Positions 1-10,963 of a stretch of 64,000 bases of DNA are shown here, in pieces (position 1 is the first letter of the stretch; each line of letters opens with the position of its first letter). Both the position numbers and the translations under genes were made by a program. Under the pieces are notes generated by a model. The model had not been told where the DNA came from. It saw only the letters and a list, made by a program, of their open reading frames with translations, and did no database searches. The stretch comes from Bacillus taeanensis (GTDB lineage Bacteria > Bacillota > Bacilli > Bacillales > UBA6769): NCBI RefSeq assembly GCF_003318295.1, contig NZ_QOCW01000001.1, forward strand, positions 248,001-312,000, written 5' to 3'.

Positions 1-334
1 CCCGTAATTCTTCAACAGGTGCATACGTGTTTGTATAGGCTTGAAAATAGCCAAGGTATTTTCCGTCTTTCCACTTTTTATGCATTCGTTCTTTAATGGT
101 TTGAAATTGAGTGACAAGATCATCGCGGCGATCTCCTGCAAAATCCCCTGAGCCGCTTACACTGCAAAATGTACAGCCCCCGTATGCGGCTTTACCATCA
201 CGATTTGGGCAATCAAATCCACCATCTAAAGGAACTTTAAAAACTTTTACATTAAACGTATCTCGTAAATACTTATTAAAAGTATAATAGCGTTTATCAC
301 CAAAATGGCTTGGGATTTCTATAGCTTTCATCAT
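1..334 (-). CDS. Radical SAM protein, YtqA/TIGR01212 family (partial, 5' part only)
   Basis: The gene runs off the left edge, so only about the first 111 residues are visible. They include a radical SAM cysteine cluster at C42, C54 and C57 (spacing CX11CX2C, within CPNRDG...GGCTFC), which is the signature of the YtqA/YhcC-type subfamily. These enzymes bind a 4Fe-4S cluster and cleave S-adenosylmethionine. YtqA-type proteins are associated with tRNA wobble-uridine modification, but that role is inferred from the family. Two adjacent ATG codons (332-334 and 329-331) could start the gene. A GAGAGGAAA ribosome site precedes the first, and a good sigma-A promoter lies at 371-399. Confidence 0.9.
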   Translation of the reverse strand, partial: MMKAIEIPSHFGDKRYYTFNKYLRDTFNVKVFKVPLDGGFDCPNRDGKAAYGGCTFCSVSGSGDFAGDRRDDLVTQFQTIKERMHKKWKDGKYLGYFQAYTNTYAPVEELR

Positions 335-370
335 TTGTTTCCTCTCTTTACAATCTTACAGCTAAATAAG

Positions 371-399
371 ATTGTAGCATGTTCTTTTTCTTTATCCAA
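371..399 (-). promoter_or_regulatory. Sigma-A promoter of the radical SAM gene
   Basis: Read on the minus strand, TTGGAT and TACAAT are separated by exactly 17 bases, about 40 bases upstream of the start codon. This is close to the vegetative consensus. Confidence 0.6.
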
Positions 400-482
400 C
401 TGATTGGTTATGTTGGAGTAGAGGAATAATCACTAAAGGGTTAGGGATATTTTTAATCATAATTTTACTATATCAATATGAT

Positions 483-513
483 AAAAGATTGAGCTTTAAG
501 GGCTCAATCTTTT
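483..513 (-). terminator. Rho-independent terminator of the DUF1802 gene
   Basis: A 12-bp stem (AAAAGATTGAGC with its complement, 7-base loop) overlaps the stop codon of the minus-strand gene. The strand being transcribed ends in CTTTTAT. Confidence 0.75.
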
Positions 514-1100
514 GTATGAGAGAGAAGTGTTTGTTTAATTTGTACGGTTTTTTCTTGGAATTTTTCATCAGATAGTACTGGCTCATAGTTTCTTTGAGGA
601 ATAACATCGACTAATTCATGCCATGATTTACACCCTTTGTACTGGTCATGGATTGGAATAGTTACAGGGTTATGCAGGCGGTAAATGCGAAGGAGCAGGG
701 CATGAAGTGGTTTTTTCTTTTTCCATTTTAAGCGTTCTTCAGCTACTTGTTCTGTCCAAATATGAAATGGTGATAAGCTTTTTACTTTTTCTTCATCAAA
801 AAGTTCAATATCTTCCACAGCTTCAGCAAACAACTCAATTTCGACTGTCGTTTTGTTAGGTGACCATTCTTTAAGTGTTTCCTCTAGTTGTGATTGGTAA
901 CTTCTCTTTAATAAATGCTTTTTTTGATGTTCATAAGTAGGATAAACATAAAAACATTTTTCTTTTAGCTGAAAATCTTTTGTTTCTTCGCTGATTCCGC
1001 CTTTTCGCAGTAATAAAATTTGTTCTCCTGATTTTAAGGCATCGACAACAACAGCCCATTCTTTTAAAGCAGCATTTTTTGTTGGCTGCATAGAGGTCAT
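504..1100 (-). CDS. DUF1802 family protein
   Basis: This 198-residue soluble protein has no signal peptide or membrane segment. The N-terminal half shows the family's conserved blocks: ALKEWAVVVDAL, QILLLRKGGI and YPTYEHQ, near residues 11-22, 27-36 and 53-59. DUF1802 proteins have no established function. The repeated charged and aromatic blocks suggest a nucleic-acid or nucleotide-related role, but this is speculation. The start is supported by AAGGAGGAATT about eight bases upstream of the ATG. It is monocistronic, with a terminator at its stop codon, and is transcribed away from thiC. Confidence 0.85.
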   Translation of the reverse strand: MTSMQPTKNAALKEWAVVVDALKSGEQILLLRKGGISEETKDFQLKEKCFYVYPTYEHQKKHLLKRSYQSQLEETLKEWSPNKTTVEIELFAEAVEDIELFDEEKVKSLSPFHIWTEQVAEERLKWKKKKPLHALLLRIYRLHNPVTIPIHDQYKGCKSWHELVDVIPQRNYEPVLSDEKFQEKTVQIKQTLLSHTKD

Positions 1101-1245
1101 ATGAAATTCCTCCTTATCCTGTTTTTAAGTATCTTAACATACTAAACATAATAGTTTTATATAAAAAGTTAAAAAGATTCAAAAAAAACCTTTTCAAGGG
1201 ATGAAATATATGGTAAATTATTTTTGTAAACAACATATCTTTTAA

Positions 1246-1347
1246 GTCTACTAGGGGAGTTCTTATGAGTGAGAGCTGAGAGAAAAGCGCATTAAGGCTT
1301 TTCGACCCTTGGAACCTGATCTGGATCATACCAGCGTAGGGAAGTAG
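1246..1347 (+). promoter_or_regulatory. TPP riboswitch (THI box) controlling thiC
   Basis: The conserved TPP aptamer landmarks occur in order: CTGAGAG, ACCCTTGGAACCTGATCTGG and CCAGCGTAGGGAAGT. A short P1 closes with CTAC at the 5' side and GTAG at the 3' side. A strong terminator follows at 1417-1454, so thiamine pyrophosphate binding would favour premature termination before thiC. Together with the terminator, this accounts for most of the 455-base gap before thiC. Confidence 0.97.
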
Positions 1348-1416
1348 AGGGAAGCTCGCTTTATGTATTTTTATAAGAGCGATTCTTCTTTGTATTTTCA
1401 CTATAGAAAAAAGCCA

Positions 1417-1454
1417 GTCGGGTTCTGATTATCAGAACCCGACTTTTGTTTTTT
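1417..1454 (+). terminator. Riboswitch expression-platform terminator upstream of thiC
   Basis: Perfect 13-bp inverted repeat (GTCGGGTTCTGAT and its complement) followed by TTTTGTTTTTT. It sits between the TPP aptamer and the thiC ribosome site, as expected for transcriptional attenuation. Confidence 0.92.
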
Positions 1455-1543
1455 GAGCTTTTTTCTTATACCATGAAAGCGCATTTCTGCTTCGCGGTGA
1501 CTGGTCCTGACTATAGGTTCCTCAAATTTTGTAAAAAAAATGA

Positions 1544-3527
<1,984 letters not shown>

Positions 3528-3545
3528 AATAAGTGAATCGAACAA

Positions 3546-3583
3546 AAAAGAAACCTGTCTAAATAAAGATAGGTTTCTTTTAT
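3546..3583 (+). terminator. Terminator of the thiC transcription unit
   Basis: A stem of about 15 bp (AAAGAAACCTGTCT paired with AGATAGGTTTCTTT, one G-T pair) follows the 70-residue gene and ends in a T run. Confidence 0.85.
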
Positions 3584-3634
3584 AGTCATTTTAGTGTATA
3601 AAACCAATTAAATTGGGGAAGATGGAATATTGTA

Positions 3635-3664
3635 TTGACAGGCTCTTGCCATTTTTCATACAAT
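3635..3664 (+). promoter_or_regulatory. Sigma-A promoter of the leuS leader
   Basis: TTGACA, 18-base spacer, TACAAT. It starts just upstream of the T-box leader. Confidence 0.7.
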
Positions 3665-3670
3665 ACAAAG

Positions 3671-3944
3671 TAATGAGGTCTAGTTTAACAACGTTGACAA
3701 GGAGTAGTAATGAGGAAAAAGTTCAAGAGAGCTAACGGTTGGTGGAAGTTAGTACTTTGTTTCTTCATGAACTCGCCTTTGAGTTGCAGATGTGAAAAAG
3801 TAGTATCTGCCGTTTTCCTGCGTTAAAGGAATCTAAGTGAGTAGAGCAGTTTTGCTGTGCTAATTTGGGTGGTACCGCGGGAGCGTTACATGATTATGAA
3901 ACCTCTCGTCCCAACTTTTGGGACGAGAGGTTTATTTTATTTTC
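3671..3944 (+). promoter_or_regulatory. T-box riboswitch (tRNA-Leu) with terminator, controlling leuS
   Basis: The leader has the conserved T-box TGGGTGGTACCGCG at 3867-3880. Its TGGT at 3870-3873 would pair with the tRNA ACCA end. The specifier loop reads GAACTCGCC, with a CTC leucine codon at 3772-3774, which agrees with the downstream gene. The discriminator T matches the A73 of tRNA-Leu. The terminator stem is CCTCTCGTCCCAA and its complement at 3902-3930, followed by TTTATTTTATTTT. Uncharged tRNA-Leu should stabilise the competing antiterminator. Confidence 0.97.
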
Positions 3945-3991
3945 TAAAAGCTTAAATTTTTATTGAGGTATTAATATGAGGAGGTAACACA

Positions 3992-6409
3992 ATGGCATTT
4001 GATCATAAACAGATTGAGCAAAAATGGCAGCAATATTGGGAAGGAAATAAAACATTTAAAACAGAAGAAGACCCATCAAAACAAAAGTTTTACGCATTAG
4101 ACATGTTTCCTTATCCTTCAGGAGCGGGGCTGCATGTAGGACATCCTGAAGGTTATACGGCAACAGATATTTTATCCCGCATGAAGCGTATGCAGGGTTA
4201 TAATGTGCTTCATCCAATGGGGTGGGATGCATTTGGTCTTCCTGCTGAGCAGTATGCGCTTGATACTGGAAATAACCCACGTGATTTTACAAAACAAAAT
4301 ATTGATAACTTTCGCCGTCAAATTAAGGCGTTAGGTTTTTCATATGACTGGGATCGTGAAGTAAATACGACAGATCCCGGATACTACAAATGGACGCAAT
4401 GGATTTTCTTACAGCTTTATAAAAAAGGATTAGCTTATGTTGATGAAGTGCCTGTAAACTGGTGCCCTGCACTTGGAACAGTTCTTGCTAATGAAGAAGT
4501 GATTGATGGAAAAAGTGAGCGTGGTGGTCACCCTGTTATTCGTAAACCGATGAAGCAGTGGATGCTGAAAATTACAGCATATGGAGATCGTTTGCTTGAA
4601 GATTTAGAAGAGTTAGATTGGCCTGAGAGCATTAAAGAAATGCAGCGTAACTGGATTGGCCGTTCAGAAGGTGCGGAAATTACCTTTAATATTAAGGGAC
4701 AAGAAGAAACATTTACTGTCTTTACGACACGTCCTGATACATTATTCGGTGCGACATACTGTGTGCTTGCGCCGGAACATGCTCTTGTTGACAAAATTAC
4801 AACAGCAGAACAACAGGAAGCTGTCGAAGCTTATAAAGAGCAGATTCAAACGAAAAGTGATTTAGAGCGAACAGAACTTTCAAAAGAAAAAACAGGTGTA
4901 TTTACGGGTGCGTACGCAGTGCATCCTGTAACAGGTAAAGATGTGCCGATTTGGATTGCTGATTATGTATTAGTCACATATGGATCAGGTGCGATTATGG
5001 CAGTACCTGCTCATGATGAGCGTGACTATGAATTTGCACAAAAGTTCGGTCTTGAAATTAAAGAGGTTGTTGCCGGTGGAGATGTATTGAAAGAAGCGTA
5101 TGCTGGTGACGGTGAACATGTGAATTCTGACTTTTTAAATGGATTAAATAAAGAAGAAGCCATCACAAAAATGATCTCATGGCTTGAAGAGAATGAAAAG
5201 GGAACGAAAAAAGTAACATTCCGTCTTCGTGACTGGCTGTTTAGCCGTCAGCGTTATTGGGGTGAACCGATTCCGATTATTCACCTTGAAGATGGCACAA
5301 TGAAACCCGTGCCTGAAGAAGAGCTGCCGCTTGTCCTTCCGGAAGTGGATGAAATTAAGCCGTCAGGTACAGGAGAATCACCTCTTGCCATTGTGGAAGA
5401 TTGGGTAAATGTGATCGATCCTGAAACTGGAATGAAAGGTCGTCGTGAAACGAATACAATGCCGCAGTGGGCAGGAAGCTGTTGGTATTATCTTCGCTAC
5501 ATTGATCCTCATAATGAGGAATATCTTGCAGATCCAGAAAAATTAAAAACATGGCTTCCTGTTGATATTTATATCGGTGGAGCAGAGCATGCGGTTCTTC
5601 ACTTGTTATATGCTCGTTTTTGGCATAAAGTGCTTTATGATTTAGGTATTGTGCATACGAAAGAGCCTTTCCAACGCCTTTATAACCAAGGAATGATTTT
5701 AGGTGAAAATAATGAAAAAATGAGTAAGTCAAAAGGCAATGTTGTAAACCCTGATGAAATTGTTGAATCACACGGCGCGGATACGCTTCGTTTATATGAA
5801 ATGTTTATGGGGCCTCTTGATGCATCAATTGCATGGTCTGAAAATGGTTTAGACGGTTCACGCCGTTTCTTAGATCGAATCTGGCGTTTATTTGTAACAG
5901 ATAATGAGGAACTAAACGCTAAAATTAAAGATGAAAATGGAACAGTAGAATTTGAACGTTTGTATCACCAAACAGTGAAAAAGGTTACGGATGATTTTGA
6001 AGGTCTTCGTTTTAATGTTGGGATTTCGCAGCTTATGGTGTTTATTAATGAAGCGTATAAACAAGAAGTTCTTCCGAAATCGTTTATGGAAGGCTTTGTG
6101 AAAATGTTAGCGCCTGTCGCTCCGCATATTAGTGAGGAATTATGGAATAAACTTGGTGAAACTAACACGCTTGCCTATGCAGCATGGCCAACATTTGATG
6201 AAAGTAAGCTTGTTGAAGACGAAATTCAAATTGTTATTCAAATCAATGGAAAAGTACGCGCGAAGTTAAGCATTGCAAAAGATGCCACAAAAGAGAATAT
6301 GGAAGAAATTGCTTTAAACGATGAGCGCATTAAAGAACAAATTGAAGGAAAAACGGTTCGTAAAGTCATTGCTGTACCAGGTAAACTAGTTAATATTGTG
6401 GCAAATTAA
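3992..6409 (+). CDS. leuS: Leucyl-tRNA synthetase
   Basis: LeuS charges tRNA-Leu with leucine in the cytoplasm. The 805-residue length fits bacterial class Ia LeuRS. HVGH is at residues 48-51 and KMSKS near 575-579. The CP1 editing domain lies between them, with the threonine-rich [12 protein letters not shown] block. The C-terminal anticodon-binding domain ends in the typical KVRAKL and [13 protein letters not shown] segments. GAGGAGG precedes the ATG. The gene is monocistronic, preceded by a leucine T-box and followed by a strong terminator. Confidence 0.99.
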   Translation: MAFDHKQIEQKWQQYWEGNKTFKTEEDPSKQKFYALDMFPYPSGAGLHVGHPEGYTATDILSRMKRMQGYNVLHPMGWDAFGLPAEQYALDTGNNPRDFTKQNIDNFRRQIKALGFSYDWDREVNTTDPGYYKWTQWIFLQLYKKGLAYVDEVPVNWCPALGTVLANEEVIDGKSERGGHPVIRKPMKQWMLKITAYGDRLLEDLEELDWPESIKEMQRNWIGRSEGAEITFNIKGQEETFTVFTTRPDTLFGATYCVLAPEHALVDKITTAEQQEAVEAYKEQIQTKSDLERTELSKEKTGVFTGAYAVHPVTGKDVPIWIADYVLVTYGSGAIMAVPAHDERDYEFAQKFGLEIKEVVAGGDVLKEAYAGDGEHVNSDFLNGLNKEEAITKMISWLEENEKGTKKVTFRLRDWLFSRQRYWGEPIPIIHLEDGTMKPVPEEELPLVLPEVDEIKPSGTGESPLAIVEDWVNVIDPETGMKGRRETNTMPQWAGSCWYYLRYIDPHNEEYLADPEKLKTWLPVDIYIGGAEHAVLHLLYARFWHKVLYDLGIVHTKEPFQRLYNQGMILGENNEKMSKSKGNVVNPDEIVESHGADTLRLYEMFMGPLDASIAWSENGLDGSRRFLDRIWRLFVTDNEELNAKIKDENGTVEFERLYHQTVKKVTDDFEGLRFNVGISQLMVFINEAYKQEVLPKSFMEGFVKMLAPVAPHISEELWNKLGETNTLAYAAWPTFDESKLVEDEIQIVIQINGKVRAKLSIAKDATKENMEEIALNDERIKEQIEGKTVRKVIAVPGKLVNIVAN

Positions 6410-6413
6410 TGAT

Positions 6414-6453
6414 AAAAAGCCAGCTTCCTGTTAAGGAAGCTGGCTTTTTATTT
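6414..6453 (+). terminator. Terminator of leuS
   Basis: 15-bp stem AAAAAGCCAGCTTCC with its complement, six-base loop, then TTTTTATTTT. Confidence 0.92.
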
Positions 6454-6472
6454 TAGTTAAAAGTATTGTTTT

Positions 6473-6502
6473 TTGACAATGAAAATTAACAAAGTTCATA
6501 AT
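6473..6502 (+). promoter_or_regulatory. Sigma-A promoter of the RND exporter gene
   Basis: TTGACA, 18-base spacer, CATAAT, about 75 bases before the chosen start codon. Confidence 0.6.
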
Positions 6503-6576
6503 GAAGATACTTACTAAAACTTTAAGTTGGAAATGTTACCATATTGCCTAAGACGAAAAAGGAGAGGAATCTAGTT

Positions 6577-9500
6577 ATGAAGCTGAGTGATTTTTCGATT
6601 CGCCGTCCTGTTTTTACAATTGTTACGATGATTTTGTTTATGCTTCTCGGAGTCGTTTCTGTTTTAAATATTCCGTTAAAACTTATTCCAGATATTAATC
6701 CGCCGGTTGGAGCGGTCGTTGTTAACTATCAGGGTGCTAACCCAACAGAGGTTGTTGAAAAAGTAACAAAGCCGTTAGAAGAAAGTTTATCAACACTTTC
6801 TGGATTAAAATCAATTCGCTCAGTATCGCAAGAAGGCTCAAGTTTAACGATTTTAGAGTTTTCTTGGACAACATCAATTGATAATGTCCAGGATGATATT
6901 AATAATAAAATAAACCAAACACCGCTTCCGGAGGATGTCGAAAATCCAAGGTTTTTAAAGTTTGATCCTTCTCAATTTCCTGTTATTCAATTCGCTGTAA
7001 GCTCATCACAAGAAGGGCGGAAATTTCAGGAGCAAATGATTGACCTGCAGCGCGAACTTCTCCAAGTTGAGGGAATTGCGAGCGTCGATATGAACGGCGA
7101 CCGTCTCGATGAGATTACTGTTCAGCTTAATCAGGAAGCATTGCAAGAAAATAAATTGTCACAAGATGATATTGTGAATGCGATTCGAAGTAACGACGTA
7201 TCTATGCCAGGAGCTCCAATTACAACGGAAGAGGAAAAACTTACAACAAGAGTGATAAGTTCACTTACTTCTGTTGAAGAAATTCAAAATTTAGTGATAA
7301 CAAAAAATACAAATGGAGAAGATGTTTTATTAGGTGATCTAGGTATAGTAGAAAAACGTCCAGAACAAATGGATACGATTACTCGAGTAAATCAAGAGCC
7401 TGCTGTATTAATGAATATTCTTCAGAGGTCAGATGCAAACACATCTGAAGTATCAAAGGGATTTAATGAACGAATTAGTCAACTGTTAGAAGAAAGCGAT
7501 TATGAGAACCTTGAAACAGCGATTTTATTTGATCAAGGTGAGTATATTCAAGAAGCGATTGGCAATGTAACAAATGCCCTAATTCTTGGTGGACTTCTTG
7601 CCATGATTGTATTGTTTTTCTTTTTAAGAAACTTAAAAAGTCCGCTCATTATTGGGATCTCGATTCCTTTTTCAGTAATTGTAACGTTTGTGCTGATCTA
7701 TTTTGCGGATTTTAGTCTTAACATTATGACACTTGGTGGATTAGCACTTGGGATTGGAATGCTTGTAGATAATTCCATTGTTGTGATTGAAAATATTTAT
7801 CGTCATTTACAAATGGGGAAAGAGCCGAAAGAAGCAGCAAGTGCTGGAGCGAAGGAAATGGCAGGAGCGATTACAGCCTCCACCTTAACAACAGTAGCGG
7901 TTTTTTTACCAGTTGTTTTTATAACCGGTTTAATTGGAAATTTGTTTAAAGAGCTTGGCTTAACAATTGCATTTAGTTTATTTGCTTCATTATTTGTTGC
8001 CTTAACCGTTGTACCGATGATTGCGAGCAGAATATTAAAAGCTCCTAAAGAAAATGAAGAGAGAAAGCGTAGAGAATCACGTGTATTAACAGCAATTGAA
8101 AATTCTACGCGCTGGACGCTGCATCATCGTTTTTTAGTGTTAGCATTAACCGTTCTTCTATTAGTTGGAGGAGCATTTGGAATGACAACGGTTGGTATGC
8201 AGTTTTTACCTTCTACAGATGAAGGTTTCTTTACAATTCGTGTTGTACATGAAAATGGCACTCCTCTTAACCAAACGGAAAAGACGGTTGCAAATATTGA
8301 AACGGTTTTAGCTAATCAAGATGAGATTAAAGATTATTTCAGCTTAATTGGCGGGACACAATCTCAAGGACCTGCAAGTGCAGCAAGTGCCAATAAAGCA
8401 GAGATTTACGTATCAATGGTTGATTTAAAAGAAAGAGATCGTTCAACCCAGGAAATCGCAGCAGAAATAAAATCTGATATTAATGGAGCGGCAGGAGAAG
8501 CTGAAGTTACCTTTAGTACACAATCTTCAACAGGTACAGCCCCAGATACATTAAGTTTTGTTGTTAGTGACAATAATGAAAAACGTTTAAATGACGCTGT
8601 TACAGCGATTAGCGAGAAAGTAAAAGAATTAAACAATGTTCTTGAAATATCGAATGATCAAGAAGATACAGTTGAAGAGATACAAATTACAGTGAATCGC
8701 ACGAAGGCACAGGAACAAGGCTTTGTTCCCGCTCAAATCGCAAATATTGTAAACTCAGTTATGAGAGGCGAACCGGCAGCTCAAATTACTACAGAAAGTA
8801 AAGAAGTTCTTTCGGTTAATGTTCGTTATGACGAGGAGATCACAAAAGATATTGCTGCATTAAAAGGTTTGTTGTTAAGAAAACCTGATGGCACTTATAC
8901 AAAGTTAGAAGAAGTAACATCAATTGAACGGGGGACAGGTCCTGTTGCAATTAATCGTGTTGATCAAGAATCTTCAGTTGAATTTACAGTAAAATATAGC
9001 CGGCATACAAACTTAGGAGATTTATCAAAAGCGGTTGATGAAGCAATTGCTGATTTAGATTTACCAGAGGAAGTGGAAATTTCATATACAGGTGATCGTG
9101 AATTGCTAAACAGCTCTGTAGATGATTTAGGATTTGCCTTTTTATTAGCTGTTGTGTTTGTTTTCTTAGTAATGGCAGCACAGTTTGAATCTTTTAAATA
9201 TCCATTTGTGATTATGTTTGCCATTCCGCTTATTTTAATTGGAGTCACACTCGCTTTAACTCTTACAAGAACGCCCTTAAGTATTACAGCAATTATTGGG
9301 CTTGTTATTCTTGTCGGAATCGTTGTAAATAATGCCATTGTATTAGTGGATTATATTAACCAGAAAAAAGCGGAAGGGTGGAAGTCATTTGATGCGATTG
9401 TTGAAGCAGTCAAAGTACGTATGAGACCGATTTTAATGACAGCGACAACAACGATTTTAGGGTTGATTCCGCTCGCAATCGGACTTGGAGAAGGTTCTGA

Positions 9501-9828
9501 AATTCAGCAGCCGCTAGGTATTACTGTAATAGGAGGGCTAATTAGCAGTACATTCTTAACCTTATTTATCATTCCGGTCATATACAGCTTATTTGATAAA
9601 GAAACGAGACATTTAAATAAAAAGTATATTACAACAGATGGTCAGTTAATTCCTGCCTATTTAATTGATGATTATATTGAAAAAGAATCAACAGAAAAAA
9701 ATAAACCTGCTTATATTGAAAGAGAACAGAAGCAGGAGAGAAAGAGAGATCTTTCAAAAGAGGAAGTGATTGCCCTTCTTGAACAAATTATTACTATATC
9801 AAAAAAAGAGGATAAAAATGATAACTGA
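6577..9828 (+). CDS. RND family efflux transporter, SwrC/AcrB-like (HAE1 type)
   Basis: A proton-driven inner-membrane exporter of 1083 residues. It has the standard two-fold repeat: a leading helix (FSIRRPVFTIVTMILFM), two large extracytoplasmic loops and two six-helix bundles. TM4 contains GMLVDNSIVVIENIY, so the first aspartate of the usual DD pair is kept and the second is Asn. The TM10 segment GIVVNNAIVLVDY has no lysine. No membrane-fusion partner is encoded nearby, as is usual for Gram-positive RND proteins such as SwrC of B. subtilis (surfactin export). The substrate cannot be read from sequence. The open frame extends 11 codons upstream to a TTG, but AAAGGAGAGG before the ATG at 6577 supports that start. 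The charged C-terminal tail of about 85 residues is cytoplasmic. Confidence 0.93.
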   Translation: MKLSDFSIRRPVFTIVTMILFMLLGVVSVLNIPLKLIPDINPPVGAVVVNYQGANPTEVVEKVTKPLEESLSTLSGLKSIRSVSQEGSSLTILEFSWTTSIDNVQDDINNKINQTPLPEDVENPRFLKFDPSQFPVIQFAVSSSQEGRKFQEQMIDLQRELLQVEGIASVDMNGDRLDEITVQLNQEALQENKLSQDDIVNAIRSNDVSMPGAPITTEEEKLTTRVISSLTSVEEIQNLVITKNTNGEDVLLGDLGIVEKRPEQMDTITRVNQEPAVLMNILQRSDANTSEVSKGFNERISQLLEESDYENLETAILFDQGEYIQEAIGNVTNALILGGLLAMIVLFFFLRNLKSPLIIGISIPFSVIVTFVLIYFADFSLNIMTLGGLALGIGMLVDNSIVVIENIYRHLQMGKEPKEAASAGAKEMAGAITASTLTTVAVFLPVVFITGLIGNLFKELGLTIAFSLFASLFVALTVVPMIASRILKAPKENEERKRRESRVLTAIENSTRWTLHHRFLVLALTVLLLVGGAFGMTTVGMQFLPSTDEGFFTIRVVHENGTPLNQTEKTVANIETVLANQDEIKDYFSLIGGTQSQGPASAASANKAEIYVSMVDLKERDRSTQEIAAEIKSDINGAAGEAEVTFSTQSSTGTAPDTLSFVVSDNNEKRLNDAVTAISEKVKELNNVLEISNDQEDTVEEIQITVNRTKAQEQGFVPAQIANIVNSVMRGEPAAQITTESKEVLSVNVRYDEEITKDIAALKGLLLRKPDGTYTKLEEVTSIERGTGPVAINRVDQESSVEFTVKYSRHTNLGDLSKAVDEAIADLDLPEEVEISYTGDRELLNSSVDDLGFAFLLAVVFVFLVMAAQFESFKYPFVIMFAIPLILIGVTLALTLTRTPLSITAIIGLVILVGIVVNNAIVLVDYINQKKAEGWKSFDAIVEAVKVRMRPILMTATTTILGLIPLAIGLGEGSEIQQPLGITVIGGLISSTFLTLFIIPVIYSLFDKETRHLNKKYITTDGQLIPAYLIDDYIEKESTEKNKPAYIEREQKQERKRDLSKEEVIALLEQIITISKKEDKNDN

Positions 9829-9924
9829 TAATTGAAACGATTTCCTTGACTTTTTGTAAAGAAACGGTGAAAATGAGAACGAGTTAAGTGAAAAATGAGC
9901 TAGTAAAAAGGAGATGAATCTCAG

Positions 9925-10233
9925 ATGGCAGAACATATAGATACGATTACAACAGAAGAAGTAGAAGCACTTCTTCGTGAAAATAAAACGATTTCATTAA
10001 TTGATGTGCGTGAAGATGAAGAGGTAGCAGAAGGGAAAATCCCACAAGCACACCATATTCGTCTTAGTGAAATTCCAGAGCGATTAAATGAAATAGAGAA
10101 AAACGAAGAACATATTTTAATTTGTCGTTCTGGAAAAAGAAGTGAGCATGCCTGTGAATACCTGCAGCAGTTAGGTTACCAAGTGAAAAACATGGTTGGC
10201 GGCATGCTAAAATGGGAAGGCGACATTAAGTAA
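9925..10233 (+). CDS. ytwF: Single-domain rhodanese, YtwF-like
   Basis: A 102-residue single rhodanese domain. The active-site loop CRSGKRS is at residues 67-73 with the catalytic cysteine C67, and the conserved DVRE is at 27-30. Such proteins carry persulfide sulfur, but their acceptors are usually unknown. It is cytoplasmic with no signal peptide. AAAGGAGATG precedes the ATG. A second, membrane-anchored rhodanese-fold gene starts 16 bases downstream, so the two are probably co-transcribed. Confidence 0.93.
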   Translation: MAEHIDTITTEEVEALLRENKTISLIDVREDEEVAEGKIPQAHHIRLSEIPERLNEIEKNEEHILICRSGKRSEHACEYLQQLGYQVKNMVGGMLKWEGDIK

Positions 10234-10249
10234 AGGGAGAGACTGCATC

Positions 10250-10585
10250 GTGAATCTTCTATGGGGAAGCCTTTTTGTTGCTGGCAGTATATATGTGTTA
10301 TGGTGGTTTATTTCGCCTGCTTTTTATTTAAAGCAAATCCATCCTGATGGAATTAATGCTGAAAAATATTGTGTCATTGATATTCGCGATTATTCGTTGT
10401 CCAGCCGCACGCCGATGAGAGAGGCAGAAAACATCCCGCTTTCTTACTTAGGACGCCAAGTAAGGGAACGGAAAGTGTGTGATAAGGATGTTGTCGTGGT
10501 TGCTGAAGATCGAAATGCAGCAAGAATCGCAGCAAGAATTCTTTCTAAAAAGCAAAAAAGAAAAGTGTATTATATTACAGTTTGA
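10250..10585 (+). CDS. Membrane-anchored rhodanese-like protein lacking the catalytic cysteine
   Basis: This 111-residue protein has an N-terminal membrane segment (about residues 3-25) followed by a compact rhodanese-like fold with VIDIRDYS near residues 42-49. At the place of the CRSG active loop it reads VVVVAEDRNAAR (residues 81-92), so there is no cysteine. It is probably catalytically inactive as a sulfurtransferase. It may be a binding partner or sensor for the active rhodanese immediately upstream. The GTG start has AAAGGGAGA about 10 bases before it. Confidence 0.8.
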   Translation: MNLLWGSLFVAGSIYVLWWFISPAFYLKQIHPDGINAEKYCVIDIRDYSLSSRTPMREAENIPLSYLGRQVRERKVCDKDVVVVAEDRNAARIAARILSKKQKRKVYYITV

Positions 10586-10650
10586 TAAAAAAAGATAAAG
10601 GAATCAGCATCTCCTACTGCGTATTATTTTAGGCAAAGGGAGGTGCTTTT

Positions 10651-10836
10651 TTGATTCGAGTAAAATTATTTGATGAAGAACATGAACAAGATCTAGAAGA
10701 AAGTGTCAATGGATTTTTATCTTCTCTTAATGATGATCAGCTAATTGATATTAAATATGAAGTGGCGGTTGGAGAAGATCTTGAAGAGGATGACAGTATT
10801 TTTTGTTTTTCTGCAATGGTTATTTATAAACGTTAA
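10651..10836 (+). CDS. cse60: Sporulation protein Cse60
   Basis: A 61-residue acidic protein matching Cse60, a small mother-cell protein of B. subtilis made under sigma-E. Its molecular role is unknown. MIRVKLFDE, DIKYEV and FSAMVIYK are the family's conserved strands. The start is a TTG with the strong AAAGGGAGGTG seven bases upstream. I could not find a convincing sigma-E promoter in the 65-base gap before it. A dispersed repeat begins at its stop codon. Confidence 0.85.
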   Translation: MIRVKLFDEEHEQDLEESVNGFLSSLNDDQLIDIKYEVAVGEDLEEDDSIFCFSAMVIYKR

Positions 10837-10958
10837 GAAAAGTGCAAGCGCCTTGTTCACCCCTGACAAGCAAATGTTCTTACGACGAAAAGGGGCTTTT
10901 TTACCTTTACGGCGTAAGGTTATTTGACTTGAAGGGGGAGGCGCTGAAGCTGGACACA
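10834..10958 (+). repeat. Dispersed hairpin repeat, copy A
   Basis: This roughly 125-base element fills the whole space between cse60 and ytfP. It begins AAGAAAAGTGCAAGCGCC and ends GGCGCTGAAGCTGGACA, so its ends carry inverted AGCGCC/GGCGCT motifs. A near-identical copy lies in inverted orientation at 43050-43171 and a related partial copy at 42951-43049. It contains no gene. Similar elements are widespread in intergenic regions of Bacillaceae, by recollection rather than search. Confidence 0.85.
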
Positions 10959-10963
10959 GCAGT

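Noticed and set aside
1473..1488. cre-like sequence ATGAAAGCGCATTTC before thiC
   Set aside because: The right half does not match the consensus, and CcpA control of thiC is not expected. Probably chance.
8964..9338. 124-codon minus-strand open frame inside the RND exporter gene
   Set aside because: It is an antisense shadow of a well-supported gene with no ribosome site. Long antisense frames are common in such coding sequence.
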